This document shows, one piece after another, positions 47,181 through 58,400 of a stretch of 64,000 nucleotides of DNA. The notes beneath the pieces are model-generated. The model saw nothing but the letters and a program-made list of their open reading frames with translations. It was not told the DNA's origin and ran no database searches. A program made the translations under genes and the position numbers. The DNA is from Cladochytrium replicatum (lineage: Eukaryota; Chytridiomycota; Chytridiomycetes; Cladochytriales; Cladochytriaceae): the NCBI GenBank assembly GCA_025526935.1, contig JAHLKD010000047.1, positions 62,001-126,000 of the forward strand. Reading direction: 5' to 3'. Position 1 is the stretch's first letter. Each line of letters opens with the position of its first letter.

Positions 47181-48063
47181 ATGGAACGAGTCAAGAAGAT
47201 CGCATCCCACCTTTATGGCGAGCCTACGATGGTAAAAACTCAAAACTCTGCTACGGAAAGCGTGCAGGCAATGATGCAGGTCTTGAGGGGAAAGTCCGAC
47301 AGAACTCTCTTGGATGCCATGACACTAGTGAGTGCAAACTACGACGGCCGAGTCGAAATCGATGTGAGCTTATTATTAAAATCAGCACTTTCCTTGACAT
47401 TGACTATATTGTTTCAAGTTTCTTGTAAACGATCAGCACTTGAATGGTTATGGAAGTGAGTAGGGTTTCGGACGAACTGTATCATCACACACACTCACTG
47501 GCCCATTTCTCCGTCGGGACGCATTGATCAGCTCTTTATGCTATGTGCACGGGCGACTTCAGCACATTGCAAAGGACTTCCTCTGAAACTAATTACAGGC
47601 GGTGTTGTAGCGTAAGACCAACTCAAGATCTCCTGTAACATTTCTGGTGCCTTAATACTTCTGTACAGCTCTCTGATCGATCTGGTTGGGAATGCATCAG
47701 CCGTGGTCAAGAGTGATGTGTTTTATGGAGTAAGCATCATTTGTCTCCCTCAATGAATGTATACGTACTCATATGTATAGACGACCGTTGATATTTCAGT
47801 CAACTACATCTCAGCTGTCCCAGAAGGAGCGAAGGGTCGAATGGTCGGTGTTTGCCACAAGACTGGAAAGTCCCTCGCATTTATTACTGTGACGCCATCA
47901 GTCGGTTTGTGAGATGAAAGGTGGAATTCAGCCTTTATTGACCTTCCAAACAAGGTGGCAAACTCATTGCCAAGGGCAGGTGAGAGAAACTTTGCACTGC
48001 CCGCAATTTGGTGTGATGAATCGTACCACTAGCGTCACTATGTTCAATACAGCAACTGTCTGA
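47181..48063 (+). CDS. ACOT13-like thioesterase (array copy 2), microexon donor lost
   Basis: Exons are 47181-47363, 47419-47455, 47532-47540 (9 nt), 47599-47611 (13 nt), 47669-47729, 47781-47904, 47955-47979 and 48033-48063, with the same lengths as copy 1 from exon 2 on, giving 160 residues if all are used. The start is MERVKKIASHLYGEPTMVKT. The core has SLIDLVGNASAVVKSD and VDISVNYISAVPEGAKGRMV. At the 9-nt microexon the donor reads CT in place of GT (47541-47542), and the encoded motif is LYG in place of LHG. Skipping this exon keeps the reading frame but removes the His of HGG. The protein may therefore be made without its motif, or the gene may be in early decay. Confidence 0.75.
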
Positions 48064-48142
48064 TATCAGGCTCCTGCAGCCCTGTGGTATGGTTTCTTAA
48101 CTCATTCACGGCAATGAGTTGGTGTGTGGACGTCGTTTGATT

Positions 48143-49094
48143 ATGATCAATATACAATATCTGTTGTCTGCTGTAAATTTTTGGGCAGGTGCTGTGTACA
48201 GCTCAGGGTCCATTGAACGTGTGAAGAAGATTGCCTCCCATCTCTATGGCCAAACTCCGGAGAAGGTCGAAACGCAAGATGCCACGATGGAAAGAATGAG
48301 GGGTCTGATGAATGCCTCAGGAGGAAAGTTCGATAGGGCCCTCTTGTATACAATGAGCCTTGTAAGTGCAAACTCCGATGGCCGGATCGAAGTCGATGTG
48401 AGTTTCATCTGCCGCTTTGCATGGCATTCATAACAAATTCAACGAACCTGTTGCAAGTTTGTCGTTGGGGACCAGCATACGAATGTATGGACGTAGGTCC
48501 CAAAAAAGCGAAACCAAGTTCTCTCCACACTAACAGATGTTCCTCCCGATTGAATCAACCCAGACCTTCATGGTATGTGCAAGAAGATCACATGAATCTC
48601 CCATGAATCTTTATGGAATTGTGGTGGCGTTATTGCGTAAGATGGGTATCTCTCTAACGCTTTACTTGCTTTACTTGCTCACTTTAATCCAGCTCGCTTA
48701 TTGATCTCATTGGAACTTCATCGATCGTAGTTAAAAGTGATGTATTTTACGGAGTAAAATTCTGGTTCATCCCCATGAAGGATAGAAACTCACTACTCGA
48801 TGTAGATGAGCGTTGATGTTTCAGTGAGCTACATCGCAGCTGCACCAGAATATGCGAAGGTTCGAATCGTTTCAGTCTGCCACAAAGCTGGGAAATCACT
48901 TGCGTTTATGACCGTGACGCTTTCCGTCGGTATGTGAGATATACATCTGAAGGTCAATTTTTGCTTGACTTGTTGAAACAAGGAGACAAACTCATTGCCA
49001 AGGACAGGTGAGCGAACCCGACATCTGTGAGGAAAATCAGTAATCAATTCACCACCAAACTAGCGTCACCATGTTCAACACTGCGTCTATCTGA
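48143..49094 (+). pseudogene. ACOT13-like thioesterase (array copy 3), pseudogene
   Basis: All eight exon equivalents can be found between 48212 and 49094, but with several lesions. The start codon is ATT at 48212-48214; an upstream in-frame ATG near 48143 is unlikely to be used. Exon 2 has a 2-base deletion near 48485, before the tatgga. The acceptor of the 13-nt microexon lacks AG (ttgtg before gtggcgttattgc, about 48611-48630). Later exons are intact: SLIDLIGTSSIVVKSD, VDVSVSYIAAAPEYAKVRIV and the end SVTMFNTASI. It is closest to copies 2 and 4. Confidence 0.85.
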
Positions 49095-49162
49095 CTCAGC
49101 CTTCCGTTTGACGCATCATCAGAGCTCGCAGTTTTAAGTACAACACTTGCAAAAGGCTGAAT

Positions 49163-50258
49163 GGTATAATAACTACTTTGGTTAAACTTTCCTCCCCCAA
49201 CCTCCAGCATTGCCTGCACTCTTTCCATAGTTGTATCTTGAGTTTCCTTCGCTGGTGCTTCGCCTTCAAGATGGGAAGCGATCTTCTTCACTCGTTCCAT
49301 ATTTCAGTATGCAGGACCCTGAGCCGCAATAAATGGCTGTTGGAGTACAATCACTCGACTAAAGATTTCCTAACTTTGGACCTCATACACAATTACACCT
49401 AGCTTGAGTGTGCAGTTCAACTAGCCAACAATCGTTCATTTATTAATAAATCGATTGTACTCAGCATGTTCTGTTCATTAATGTATAATGTCCCCAAGGG
49501 CTTTTGGAAGCAATGACCCTCGTCAGCGCAAACTCGGATGGGCGCATTGAGTTTGACGTGAGTCGACATTTGCCACCTTCTCCATGGTTGATAGTAAAAA
49601 CCTGCATTAAGTTTGTCGTGGGCGAACAACACATGAATGGCTACGGAAGTGAGTTTACTTTAGTCTGAAAAGCACGCAAATGTTGACCCTTCCTTGTCTG
49701 CACCTGAACGATGTAGCCCTTCACGGTAAGATTTTGTATCTACACAATTGACGTTGCTGCCACGAAGTCTCACAGAGTCGGAGAATAGGCGGCGTTATTG
49801 CGTAAGTCTGTATGTTTCATTGATCCGCACCTAATCCTTTATTATAAACAGCTCGTTGATTGATCTGGTCGGGTCTACCGCAGTCATTGCCAAAAGCGAC
49901 ACATTCTACGGGGTATGAGTATCTTGGACCACCATGGCAGTGTGTTGACGGCAATTTGCAATAGACGAGTGTCGATGTTTCAGTCACGTATGTATCTTCG
50001 ACACGGGAAGGATCAACTGTTCGGCTTGTCGGTGTCTGCCACAAAGCAGGAAAGTCTCTTGCATTTATGACCGTAACAGCTTCCGTTGGTATGTGTCAGT
50101 GCCTAACTGATTTTGCAGATCAGCTAAACTCATAATCTTAGGAACCACACTTATTGCCAAGGGCAGGTAAGTCAAAATCCAACGCACATTGAAGTTGAGA
50201 ATCAGCTATCAACTGTTTGATCTTCAGTGTCACCCAGTTTAACCAAGGTTCAATCTGA
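49163..50258 (+). pseudogene. ACOT13-like thioesterase (array copy 4), exon 1 split by inversion
   Basis: The 5' half of exon 1 lies on the minus strand, from ATG 49300 (MERVKKIASHLEGEAPAKET) down to about 49163, with an unrelated tail after GGGKFN. The 3' half lies on the plus strand at 49501-49557 (LLEAMTLVSANSDGRIEFD). The rest is intact and colinear: 49612-49648, 49717-49725 (9 nt), 49789-49801 (13 nt), 49852-49912, 49965-50088, 50142-50166 and 50228-50258. An inversion of a few hundred base pairs, with one breakpoint inside exon 1, explains this. The downstream body keeps LHGG, SLIDLVGS and the strand motifs, so the inversion looks recent. Confidence 0.85.
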
Positions 50259-50930
50259 GAAAGTTCATTCCACAAGACGCTTTTGATATGCACCGATATT
50301 GTCTCCATGTTGATATGACCGGTTTACCAGTAGTCGTTCCATAAAACAACCAAAAAAGCCGTACCATATTGCTGCATATTAATTGGGTCAAAATACGAAA
50401 TACATTGAACCATTCCCGATAATTCAATACTCCAGACGCTTCTTTCGATGGCCAGTCGGTGAAAAGTAGCCATACCATGTCGTTCATTCGTAAGCGCAGT
50501 GAACGAATCACCCAGTGTGTCGCGCAGTCTGTGCAGAACGGTTCTCGGGGTTCTGAGCTGTCGGGCGGGGCCATGATGCCAAAAGAACAGTAGTCATATT
50601 TGTAGAACCCGCTCGATACAGGCATATGGCAGTGGCACATCGGACACCGGCTTTTGTGACTGTCCAGGAAAAGATCAAAGATTTTGCCCCTCCATGGAAC
50701 GATCGATCACCTTGTCAAGTTCGATGAGAAAACCCTTGGAAGAGCAGCGCTGACGTTTTCAGACATACTATTTGAGAAAAGCCTCTCGGTGCACTCTCCA
50801 CACAGATTCAGGGCCAATTCGACTATTCAGTTGTGGTGCTGGGTACCAAACACAACCCTCCTAGGTCCAGTCTCACTTGTCACATCAACCAAATTTCCTC
50901 CACCAACAAATCTACCTCGCGCAGTATAAG
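50239..50930 (-). pseudogene. Decayed copy A of an unrecognised Cys-containing gene
   Basis: Minus-strand pieces match copies B and C downstream. They are VTSETGPRRVVFGTQ (about 50890-50845), LNLCGECT, FDLFLDSHKSRCPMC and PVSSGFYKYDYCSFGIMAPP (about 50620-50560), then EPFCTDCATHW. Frames change several times. The 3' end overlaps the last thioesterase exon of copy 4 by about 20 bp. Paired Cys (CPMC, CTDC) could bind metal. The family is not recognised. Confidence 0.55.
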
Positions 50931-51529
50931 TACAAAGAACACAACAGCACCTTGCTGAACTTTGTAGTGGGCAAAAGTCATCCATTATCCAAAATCCTTC
51001 CTCCGCAAATAAGGCGTTGCTGATCCCGTGGAGTTCCTCGCCATTCTGTATATTCCCTCAAGATCATCAACGGTCATGGTCTGTATCGAGATAGGTTACT
51101 TCGCAGTACCTATTGAGTGATGTGTTTTGTTTGCTCGTTCTAAGGAAGCTGCAGATTGTTGACTGTCAATAAAATGACTTCACCACTAGTTTATTGAACT
51201 TACCAAAAACGTCCTTTGAACACAAGACAAAAAAGGAGTCAAGAAGCCATGCGGCGACCCAAGACAAAAAGTGAAAGAAGACGCAAAACAAAAGTTCCTG
51301 CAAGCGTTAAAAGAGCTTATTCCTTGTGGCGAAAGTGCCACACAGATCAACTGTGATCCTCATGATCCACACTCAACAGTCTGCTTGACTAGAAAGCTCA
51401 GGGCCTTTCCCGTAAGGGATTTGACAGCAATGTTCAGATGTTTAGAGCCAGTGTACACCTTTAGATCACGAAGTTTCGAAGCAAGTTGAGATATAGCTTA
51501 TTCAGTTTAACTGAACCATCCCTTCCCAG

Positions 51530-51928
51530 ATTGGGGGCCCCTTCAAGTTCTGGCTGTAGACTTGAGTATCAAGCGCGACTCGCTTCCCAAGACTTGATGT
51601 TTCTCCCCGCTGCAGATTCAATGGGGTAAAATCCCGAGATTTCTATAAACGAGGGCATAACGTTTCGAGCCTGTGTGAACGCAGTGACCGACTCCCAGTG
51701 TGCTTTAGCCCACTCCGTGCAAAACGTTTCTGGCGCAATGGTGCTGTCGAAAGGAGTCTTAATCTCAAAGGAGCGGTATGTGCAGCTATAGAATCCTCAC
51801 GACGTTGGCTTCACATGTTCCACGCTGCTGGACACAATTATTGTTTTCCGGGCAAGCTCAATGGTTCCAAATTCAGATCCGGCTTTCCCAATTGTTTCTT
51901 TAACCACACGTACACTTGTAATGGTCAT
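51530..51928 (-). pseudogene. Decayed copy B of the Cys-containing gene family
   Basis: The minus strand starts MTITSVRVVKETIGKAGSEF at ATG 51928. It continues to SSSVEHVKPTS, where a TGA interrupts, then GFYSCTYRSFEIKTPFDSTI, APETFCTEWAKAHWESVTAF and TQARNVMPSF, and later DTQVYSQNLKGPP in another frame. The order of blocks is compressed compared with copy C, so internal deletions are likely. Start and motifs align with copies A and C. Confidence 0.55.
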
Positions 51929-52142
51929 TTGATCGGAGGAGACCGAAAACTGAAGACCGAGGCACGGATGTCACCAAGCTACTTGGTTATCACATCATTA
52001 ATGTTTATGTTCTATTAACAGAGACACGAAGGTGCAAAGATTCAATGGATGGGTGCATCGAGCACAGAAGCAAGATCAGGAACTAATCGTTTGATCTTAA
52101 ACTCTTTTTATGTAGACATATACATTGTACTTGGGATAATTC

Positions 52143-52971
52143 TCAACAATTTATCGGGGTTAAATTCCGGGTTTCGACGACCAACCGCTCGAACGAGGCC
52201 ATTCCGTTTCTTTCCTGTGTAAACGCAGTAAACGAATCTTCCGGTGCATCTGCCCACACTGTGCAAACCGGTTCTGGTGCAATCGCGCTATCAAATGGAG
52301 GTTTGACCGAAAGAGCGATAACGTCATTATAGAATCCGGACACAGTTGGCTTCACATGCTTCTCGCACATTGCCGATTTCTGTGACTGTCCAGGAGTAGA
52401 TCAAAGACACTCTCCTTCCAATTGGTATACACCTACGAGATTTGGCACGAGAAGACAGTGCTTTGTGATAAATGCAGAGGGAGCTACCATTTCATCAAAG
52501 GCCTGGCATTCAGGATTGGTGCACTCCCCGCGTAAGTTCAGTCAGGGTTCGACCGTAATCCACGCTGGTACTGTGAAGCTAAACTCCAATCTCAATGGCC
52601 CAGCTTCACTCGTAGCATCGACAAAGGGGGGCGAAGAACGAGGATCAACAAATTGCCATGCTCAATATTGTAATCTGTAAGTGTTCTACCGTCTTCCAGT
52701 ACTCCATAGCTAGGTTTCTGTTATGGAGGGTTGTCATTCAGCTGCACAGAGTGGCCTAAATCAGAAAGCATCCCGAAACGACCACCGTCCATGTTGGAGA
52801 CTTTGAATGTCTGACTATAGACTTGGATGGTATCTAGTGCAGCCGGTCCCCCAAAGCACCATTTATTCACGCTGAAGCTGCGGTTTCTCTATCAACTTCC
52901 ATATATCCAAGGATCACTTGCGATCCGGGTTTTGCGATGCTCTCTTTGACCACGTACACACTTGTCGCCAT
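52143..52971 (-). pseudogene. Decayed copy C of the Cys-containing gene family (most complete)
   Basis: The minus strand starts MATSVYVVKESIAKPGSQVI at 52971. It continues in several frames: ALDTIQVYSQTFKVSNMDGG, TSEAGPLRLEFSFTVPAWIT, NLRGECTNPECQAFDEMVA, VFDLLLDSHRNRQC and KHVKPTVSGFYNDVIALSVK, then PPFDSAIAPEPVCTVWADAP and SFTAFTQERNGMASF, ending at 52143. The CxxxxC and RQCxxCxxH arrangement suggests a metal site. Stops near 52870 and 52560 and frame changes show decay, although some gaps could be introns. I do not know this family. Confidence 0.55.
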
Positions 52972-53250
52972 ATTTTAGCAAGAGGAGTGCTCTGAAAACG
53001 GCGGTCAAAATTTGTGCATCGTAATGCCTGGCTGCTGCTGGTGGCACTGGAACGCCGACTTCCCAAAATGTTTATCAGTTTTCATTTTGTGAAAGTCGGT
53101 GAAGAAAAATTGCAATTGGGAAAATGTGCAGCGGGTTGTATCGTTCTGGGTATCGGATCAATAACAATAGCTGTACTCAGTCGTTGTTTGCAAGAAACGA
53201 ATGGATCGCTGTTGTGGCTAAAACGGAAACACTTTCAGCCGTTCTCACGG

Positions 53251-54182
53251 ATGGATCGAGTCAAGCAAATAGGATCGCACTTGGACCCAGACCATCCGAA
53301 ACCATGGAAGACTGAAGGGCGAGAGAAAACAGTGAGGCGTGTGTGGAAGTTCCTGACCTACAACCGAGAGAAGGACTACACAACATTTCTACTTGACTCG
53401 ATGAACATCGTGGATGCATCTTCGGTCGAGGGAAAGGTATCGTTCGATGTACGCAAGAAACTCACACCTTCAGTAGCAGTGATATTAATTGCACCGTCAT
53501 CGTTGGTAATGACAGTTTACGGTGAAGAAAGAGCACACAGATATCAACAGAAGTGAGACAAACAAACAAATATGCAAACGATTATGGCTTAACATTTTAC
53601 TTTTTTTAACCAATCTATAAATGAAAAGAACTGCATGGTGAGTGAGCTGAGATAATGTTCTGACTCCAACAAGCCTGATATTAGTATTGGGCACAAGGCG
53701 GAATCATTGCGTAAGCTCACAACTTCACAAACAAATTGTTAACTCAGAAACGTGTCTATATCGTTGTTCAACAGAGCGTTGGTGGACTTGGCAGGGTCGT
53801 CAGCTGTCATTGCTCTGACAAATCACCCATTTGGGGTACAGCATCAAAGAGAACTGTAATCATTCCCTTACAGACAGTTCATTAGGTCAGCGTTGATATA
53901 TCAGTCGCATACTCCGGGCAAGCGGATGAAGGTGATATCGTCAGAGTAGAATCTGTGTGTCACAAAGCCGGTAAATTACTGGCATTCACAACGACCTGGA
54001 TCTACGTCGGTGGGTTTAGAATGCATCCATTCCCAAAAGTGAGTACTAATGTAGATGTATTGAATCCAGGGGACCGTTTGATCGCCAAGGGAAAGTAATT
54101 GAAAGGAGTTAAAAAGTAGATTTACTCTGATGGAGCTGGTATTTACTGTAGCCACACCAAATTCAACAACCTCAACCGTTGA
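53251..54182 (+). CDS. ACOT13-like thioesterase (array copy 5)
   Basis: Eight exons: 53251-53448, 53516-53552, 53629-53637 (9 nt), 53698-53710 (13 nt), 53775-53835, 53886-54009, 54070-54094 and 54152-54182, giving 165 residues. Exon 2 onward has the same lengths as in copies 1, 2 and 4. The start is MDRVKQIGSHLDPDHPKPWK. The core reads KLHGGIIAALVDLAGSSAVI with HGG and LVD intact; then VDISVAYSGQADEGDIVRVE and AFTTTWIYVGDRLIAKGK; the end is HTKFNNLNR. With copy 1 it belongs to the MDR subgroup, while copies 2-4 form the MERVKK subgroup. It converges on the aminotransferase-like gene ending at 54282. Confidence 0.9.
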
Positions 54183-54281
54183 GAAAGCAAGCAAACAAGC
54201 TTTGGGGCGATTATATCTACGTGTTTGTGTCAGCTGGGATATCAATCCTCATTGTTCATTGAACGATAAAATTGAAGTGGC

Positions 54282-55444
54282 CTATATCTCGACAGAGTAC
54301 TGCAAATCGTTGATACTTTCCTCGTAGTCGCGCACGATTTGGTCCATCAGCAGGTGAGTTGGAAGGGAGAGAACCCTACCACTTAAAGGTAGGTTGTGAA
54401 AGTTTTGTGAGCAACAGATAAACTTACCTTTGCTGCGAAGGAATATGCACAGCCGTGATCTTCCAGATTTTGTTTACACCTTAAGCGTGACACCAAGTTT
54501 CAGCACAACTTACAAGAAAGCAATCAAAACCACCACTCACTCAAAACAATGGCAGCCACCCATTCTCCAGCCTGTTCCAGCGCCGGGGAACTCCGTTCTA
54601 CGCAAATATTCTCGCCCATCCCATTCCCTGTTTCAGCCCACACGCTGCTCGAGTTCCACCATTTCCAGTTTCTGCTAATAACGTGATGCAGCAACCCTTG
54701 CATCGAAGTTCCTTCTAGGACCAAGTCCGATGGTGCAGTTTGAAGGACCCAAAGGCCAGCCGTGTGTTTGAGGACAATAAAATTGGTCGTGAGACCTTCG
54801 AGAAGTAGCGTCAAAGCTCCATCTTGTTTCGAGAGAATGACTTCGTGGGCGGCAGCTGGTTTCGATCTCTCAACGGGGATGCGATCACTATTTGAGAGTG
54901 AGCGAATCATTAAAACGATTTGCTTGACTTGAAACTTACGATACCCATTTGGTGTCTTTGATTTCGGGTTGTGTGCGTCCAACGAATGGAGGAGCAATGG
55001 AGACCTCACACTCCTTCTGTTGTGCAGGCACAAATGGGATGAAAACGGCTGACATCCAAGGTTCATTCTGAGGCTGGGATGATCATGAGAACTTTTTCGC
55101 TGTCAAAATCCTTAACTTCGCACTTGATTGTCCCTGGCAACCCAGATGCACACAGTCCAGTTGCGAGTTTCCCAATGCTGTTTGCCAAGATGGCAGAGTC
55201 CGTTCCTGAGAGTCTCCAGTGCATAATTTCGAACGTTTTCGACGGTTTCAGCTACTCCCGCACTTAGTCTGTCCAAGTGGTGATCCAGAAGAACAACCCT
55301 TGGTTGTTCGTTTGGGTTAGTTGCTGCACGCAGCACCGTGTACGTTCCTCTTGGCAGTGTCAGTATGAATGCTCTAGGCCCGTCCTCAGTCTGTGATCTT
55401 CTCGTCTCTCCATCCAGACAAACCACATCCAGTCTCAGTCCCAT
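54282..55444 (-). CDS. Class IV aminotransferase-like (PLP fold) protein
   Basis: Exons on the minus strand are 55444-55124, 55067-54940, 54887-54541, 54479-54428 and 54381-54282, in phase, with introns of 46-61 nt, giving 315 residues. The start is MGLRLDVVCLDGETRRSQTE. Family features include FILTLPRGTYTVLRA and LLDHHLDRLS near the N-terminus, IKDTKWVS in the middle, then TLLLEGLTTNFIVLKHTAGL (the EGxxxN loop of class IV enzymes) and TAPSDLVLEGTSMQGLLHHV. This fits the D-amino-acid/branched-chain aminotransferase-like group found in fungi and plants. The Lys of KDTKW could be the PLP Lys but I cannot prove it. Its ATG lies 39 bp from the ATG of the divergent coiled-coil gene. Confidence 0.75.
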
Positions 55445-55483
55445 TGCTAAAAGTCTCAAATTTTTCGCGTGTGGTGTTCCATC
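55445..55483. promoter_or_regulatory. 39-bp gap between two divergent start codons
   Basis: The start codons of the aminotransferase-like gene (minus, 55444) and the coiled-coil gene (plus, 55484) are separated by 39 bp. The two 5' UTRs must be very short or the transcripts must overlap. Confidence 0.7.
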
Positions 55484-58400
55484 ATGTCGGTTCCCCTCGT
55501 CCACAGCACAACCTCCCCGGCATTGTCGGCATCAGCTCCCCTGCTGGCAAAGCTGGTCGCTGAGAACGCTCGTCTCAACTCACAGCTCACGTCGCTGAAA
55601 CGCGAAGTCTTGGAAAAGGATGCGTCGCTCGAAGACCTGCGCTCGCGCGAAATGGCATCGCTAGACGAAATCGATCGTTTGGGCGCTGAACTTCGATCTC
55701 GTGCGTCCTCAGAAGACCCGCTATCGGAATCTATACCGCTATCACAACATACCTCCCTTGTATCTCTATGGAACTCGGCGGCGCAAGCGGTGGCACATTC
55801 TGGATCTTCAACGCCCTCGTCTACAGAGTGGCTCTCGTTGCAGTTATCTCAAGCACATACCCACGTACTGGAGCTGCAGGCACTCAAAGACGCGGAGGCC
55901 GAAAGTGTGAGGATAAGGATGGAGGAGCTCAGGGTCTCGCATGGGGCGAGCTTGAAGGGCGTCATGGAGGACGTGAGTGCGTGGGCGGAGGCGCAGGAGG
56001 GCGTGAGGGAGGAGCTGTATCGCAGGATCGCAGTGTTGGAACAGGAACTTGGTGAGCAGAGGAGGATAGCTATCGACGGAGGTAAGAGCTTGAAAGCGAT
56101 CACAAATGGACACGGGGAGAACGCTGTCACCAGCTCTTCAAGGGATCTTGAGATGGAACAGGTAGGGGACAATGATCATCGCTACTTCAAACTGACTTGT
56201 GCCTGTCAGATACAAATGGTTCAAACGATCAAGAAACTAGCGGATCAGCGCGAAGATCTTCGAAGAGTAGTGCAACATCTCATGAGAACAAATCTCCGTC
56301 AGCGCAATAGCCTGAAAGAAAAGTCGGCTCTGATCAAATCCCTCGCGTCGCAGGGTTCACAATCGCAGTCTCGACGACCCAGTGCAGCGGCAAATCACGA
56401 AAATGAGCGCATAACTTCAGAGCTGCAAGAAAAGTTGGAATCCTCTGAAGCTAAGATCGAGCAGATGGCAGTGAATTTCCAAAAGGCAATGGACTCCGCA
56501 CAGCTTGAGATGGCTGCGCTCACTGTGGAGCTGGAGAAAGTGGCTGCGGAGAGTAAGCGTGCTGCTGGTGAGAAGGAAGTGATTGCAACAGTGCGCGAAC
56601 AAGAATTGCGAGAAGCAGGAAAGCAGATCGAAGCATTGAAGTTGGCAAATGCGGTGGCAGAGGATATGAAGAACCGTGCCATGTTAGAGTCGGCGGAACT
56701 GAATGATCGGATAAGAATTCTCACTGTTGAACGTTTGACTGCAGAAGAAATTCAGCGTAGGGCGGAAACGGCCCTTGCATCCTTATCAGAACTGCATTCG
56801 ACTCAATCTAACAGGCTAAACGAGGCTGACACCAGAATTGCTGAACTGCATGACCAGCTTCAGAAAAGCGCAACTGACAACGAACTCAATTCTGTTGAAC
56901 TCCATTCTGTTCGATCACTTCTTGAAAACGAGCGAAAAATCTGTTCTCAGCTTACAACACAAATTCAGCAACTGACACGAAAGATTGACCAGCTCACCTC
57001 TCACTACGAAAAATCGTGTGCAGAGCGGGACACATTAGCTTCCGCCGACGACCTGATTAAGATGACTGCAGAAATCGAACGACACCATCTGCAGCAGCTC
57101 CGCGAACTTGCTCCAAACGCGTCCACAATACCGGACGCGTTGGAATCTATCCGAAAGCAGCAGCGCGCCTTGTCTGATAATCATGCCATCCTCGCGAAAC
57201 TAACAAAGGAACTCGGAGAGAAAGACCGGCTAATCGCTGCAGAGCGGCAAAGCTTTGAGGCGACGCGTGCAACGATGAAGGAGATCCAGGAAGGAGTTCG
57301 GATTGGACAGGATGGGTTACTTCAAGAACTGCAGGCTTCGAGGGCGAGCTTGTTGACGATGCAAGTGGATCACGACCATGTGCTCGGGCTGATCAACGAA
57401 ATTCTCGCTCCAGCCGTTTTTGCAGAAGTGGGTCCTGGAGCAGATGAACTACGCTCCCGGTGGCAAGAAGTAATCTCTCAGAATAGTGCGACCTTCAAGG
57501 AGCTGGAAAGCATGCGTGGACAGCTGGAATACACTGAGCAGCGTTGGTTGCGCATGATGGACGACAAAGCCGCCGCTTCAAACGAGGCTGCAGACCTCCG
57601 CATGCAGCTCGAAAAAGCACACCAGCTTCTTCAAGATCACATCCGGACATCTGAAGGCGAGAAATCGAGTCGTGACCTTCGTGAATCTGTCGCAGTTGGC
57701 GCGTTGAATGTTTTCCTGCCCAATATACTCGTGAACGGGCTCGATGACCTTGTTCCCGAACTTCAGAAAGCTTGGAAGACGATGGTGGACGACCGCAACG
57801 AGGCACAGAGGATCGCCCGGACGTGCGCTGAGAATCTGGAGCGAGAGAAGGTGAATGTCGTCGTTGCGACGGAGAGGTTGCAAGTTGAAAGGGCGAGAGC
57901 AGAAGCTGCGGAAGGTGCGCTTGTCGGACCGGAGCTTCGGGATGCATCAGTTCAAGTTGAGGTTGTGTCTCGTGATGTCGGGATCGCTGTAGTTCCAGAT
58001 ACGAACGACCGTGACACAAGCACGTCGATCCTGGCGACCACCGACTCTTCCCAGCAGACTGGTGATCTTGCAGTAGATTTGGTTGCATCCGCACGAGACG
58101 CTGAAATCTTCCAGCCAGTCTCGAACGAGAGCGTGGATCTTGACCTTGCCATCATGCAGTTCGCCGCGCGGTTGTCGGAGACCGATGCACCGCGTATGGC
58201 GCGGACGCAGAGCGCTTCCTCTGGATTACGGATTGATGGTCACGCGACGACTACAACGACTACGACAAAGACTTATATACTTGAACCCGTGCAGGATAAT
58301 TCGTCGAGCAGGAGTGAGGAAGATGTTGACCTTCTGTTGGCGTCGTTGGCGCAGATGGTTGCACAACGGGAGAATGGGAATGCTGCTATAGGCGCAGATC

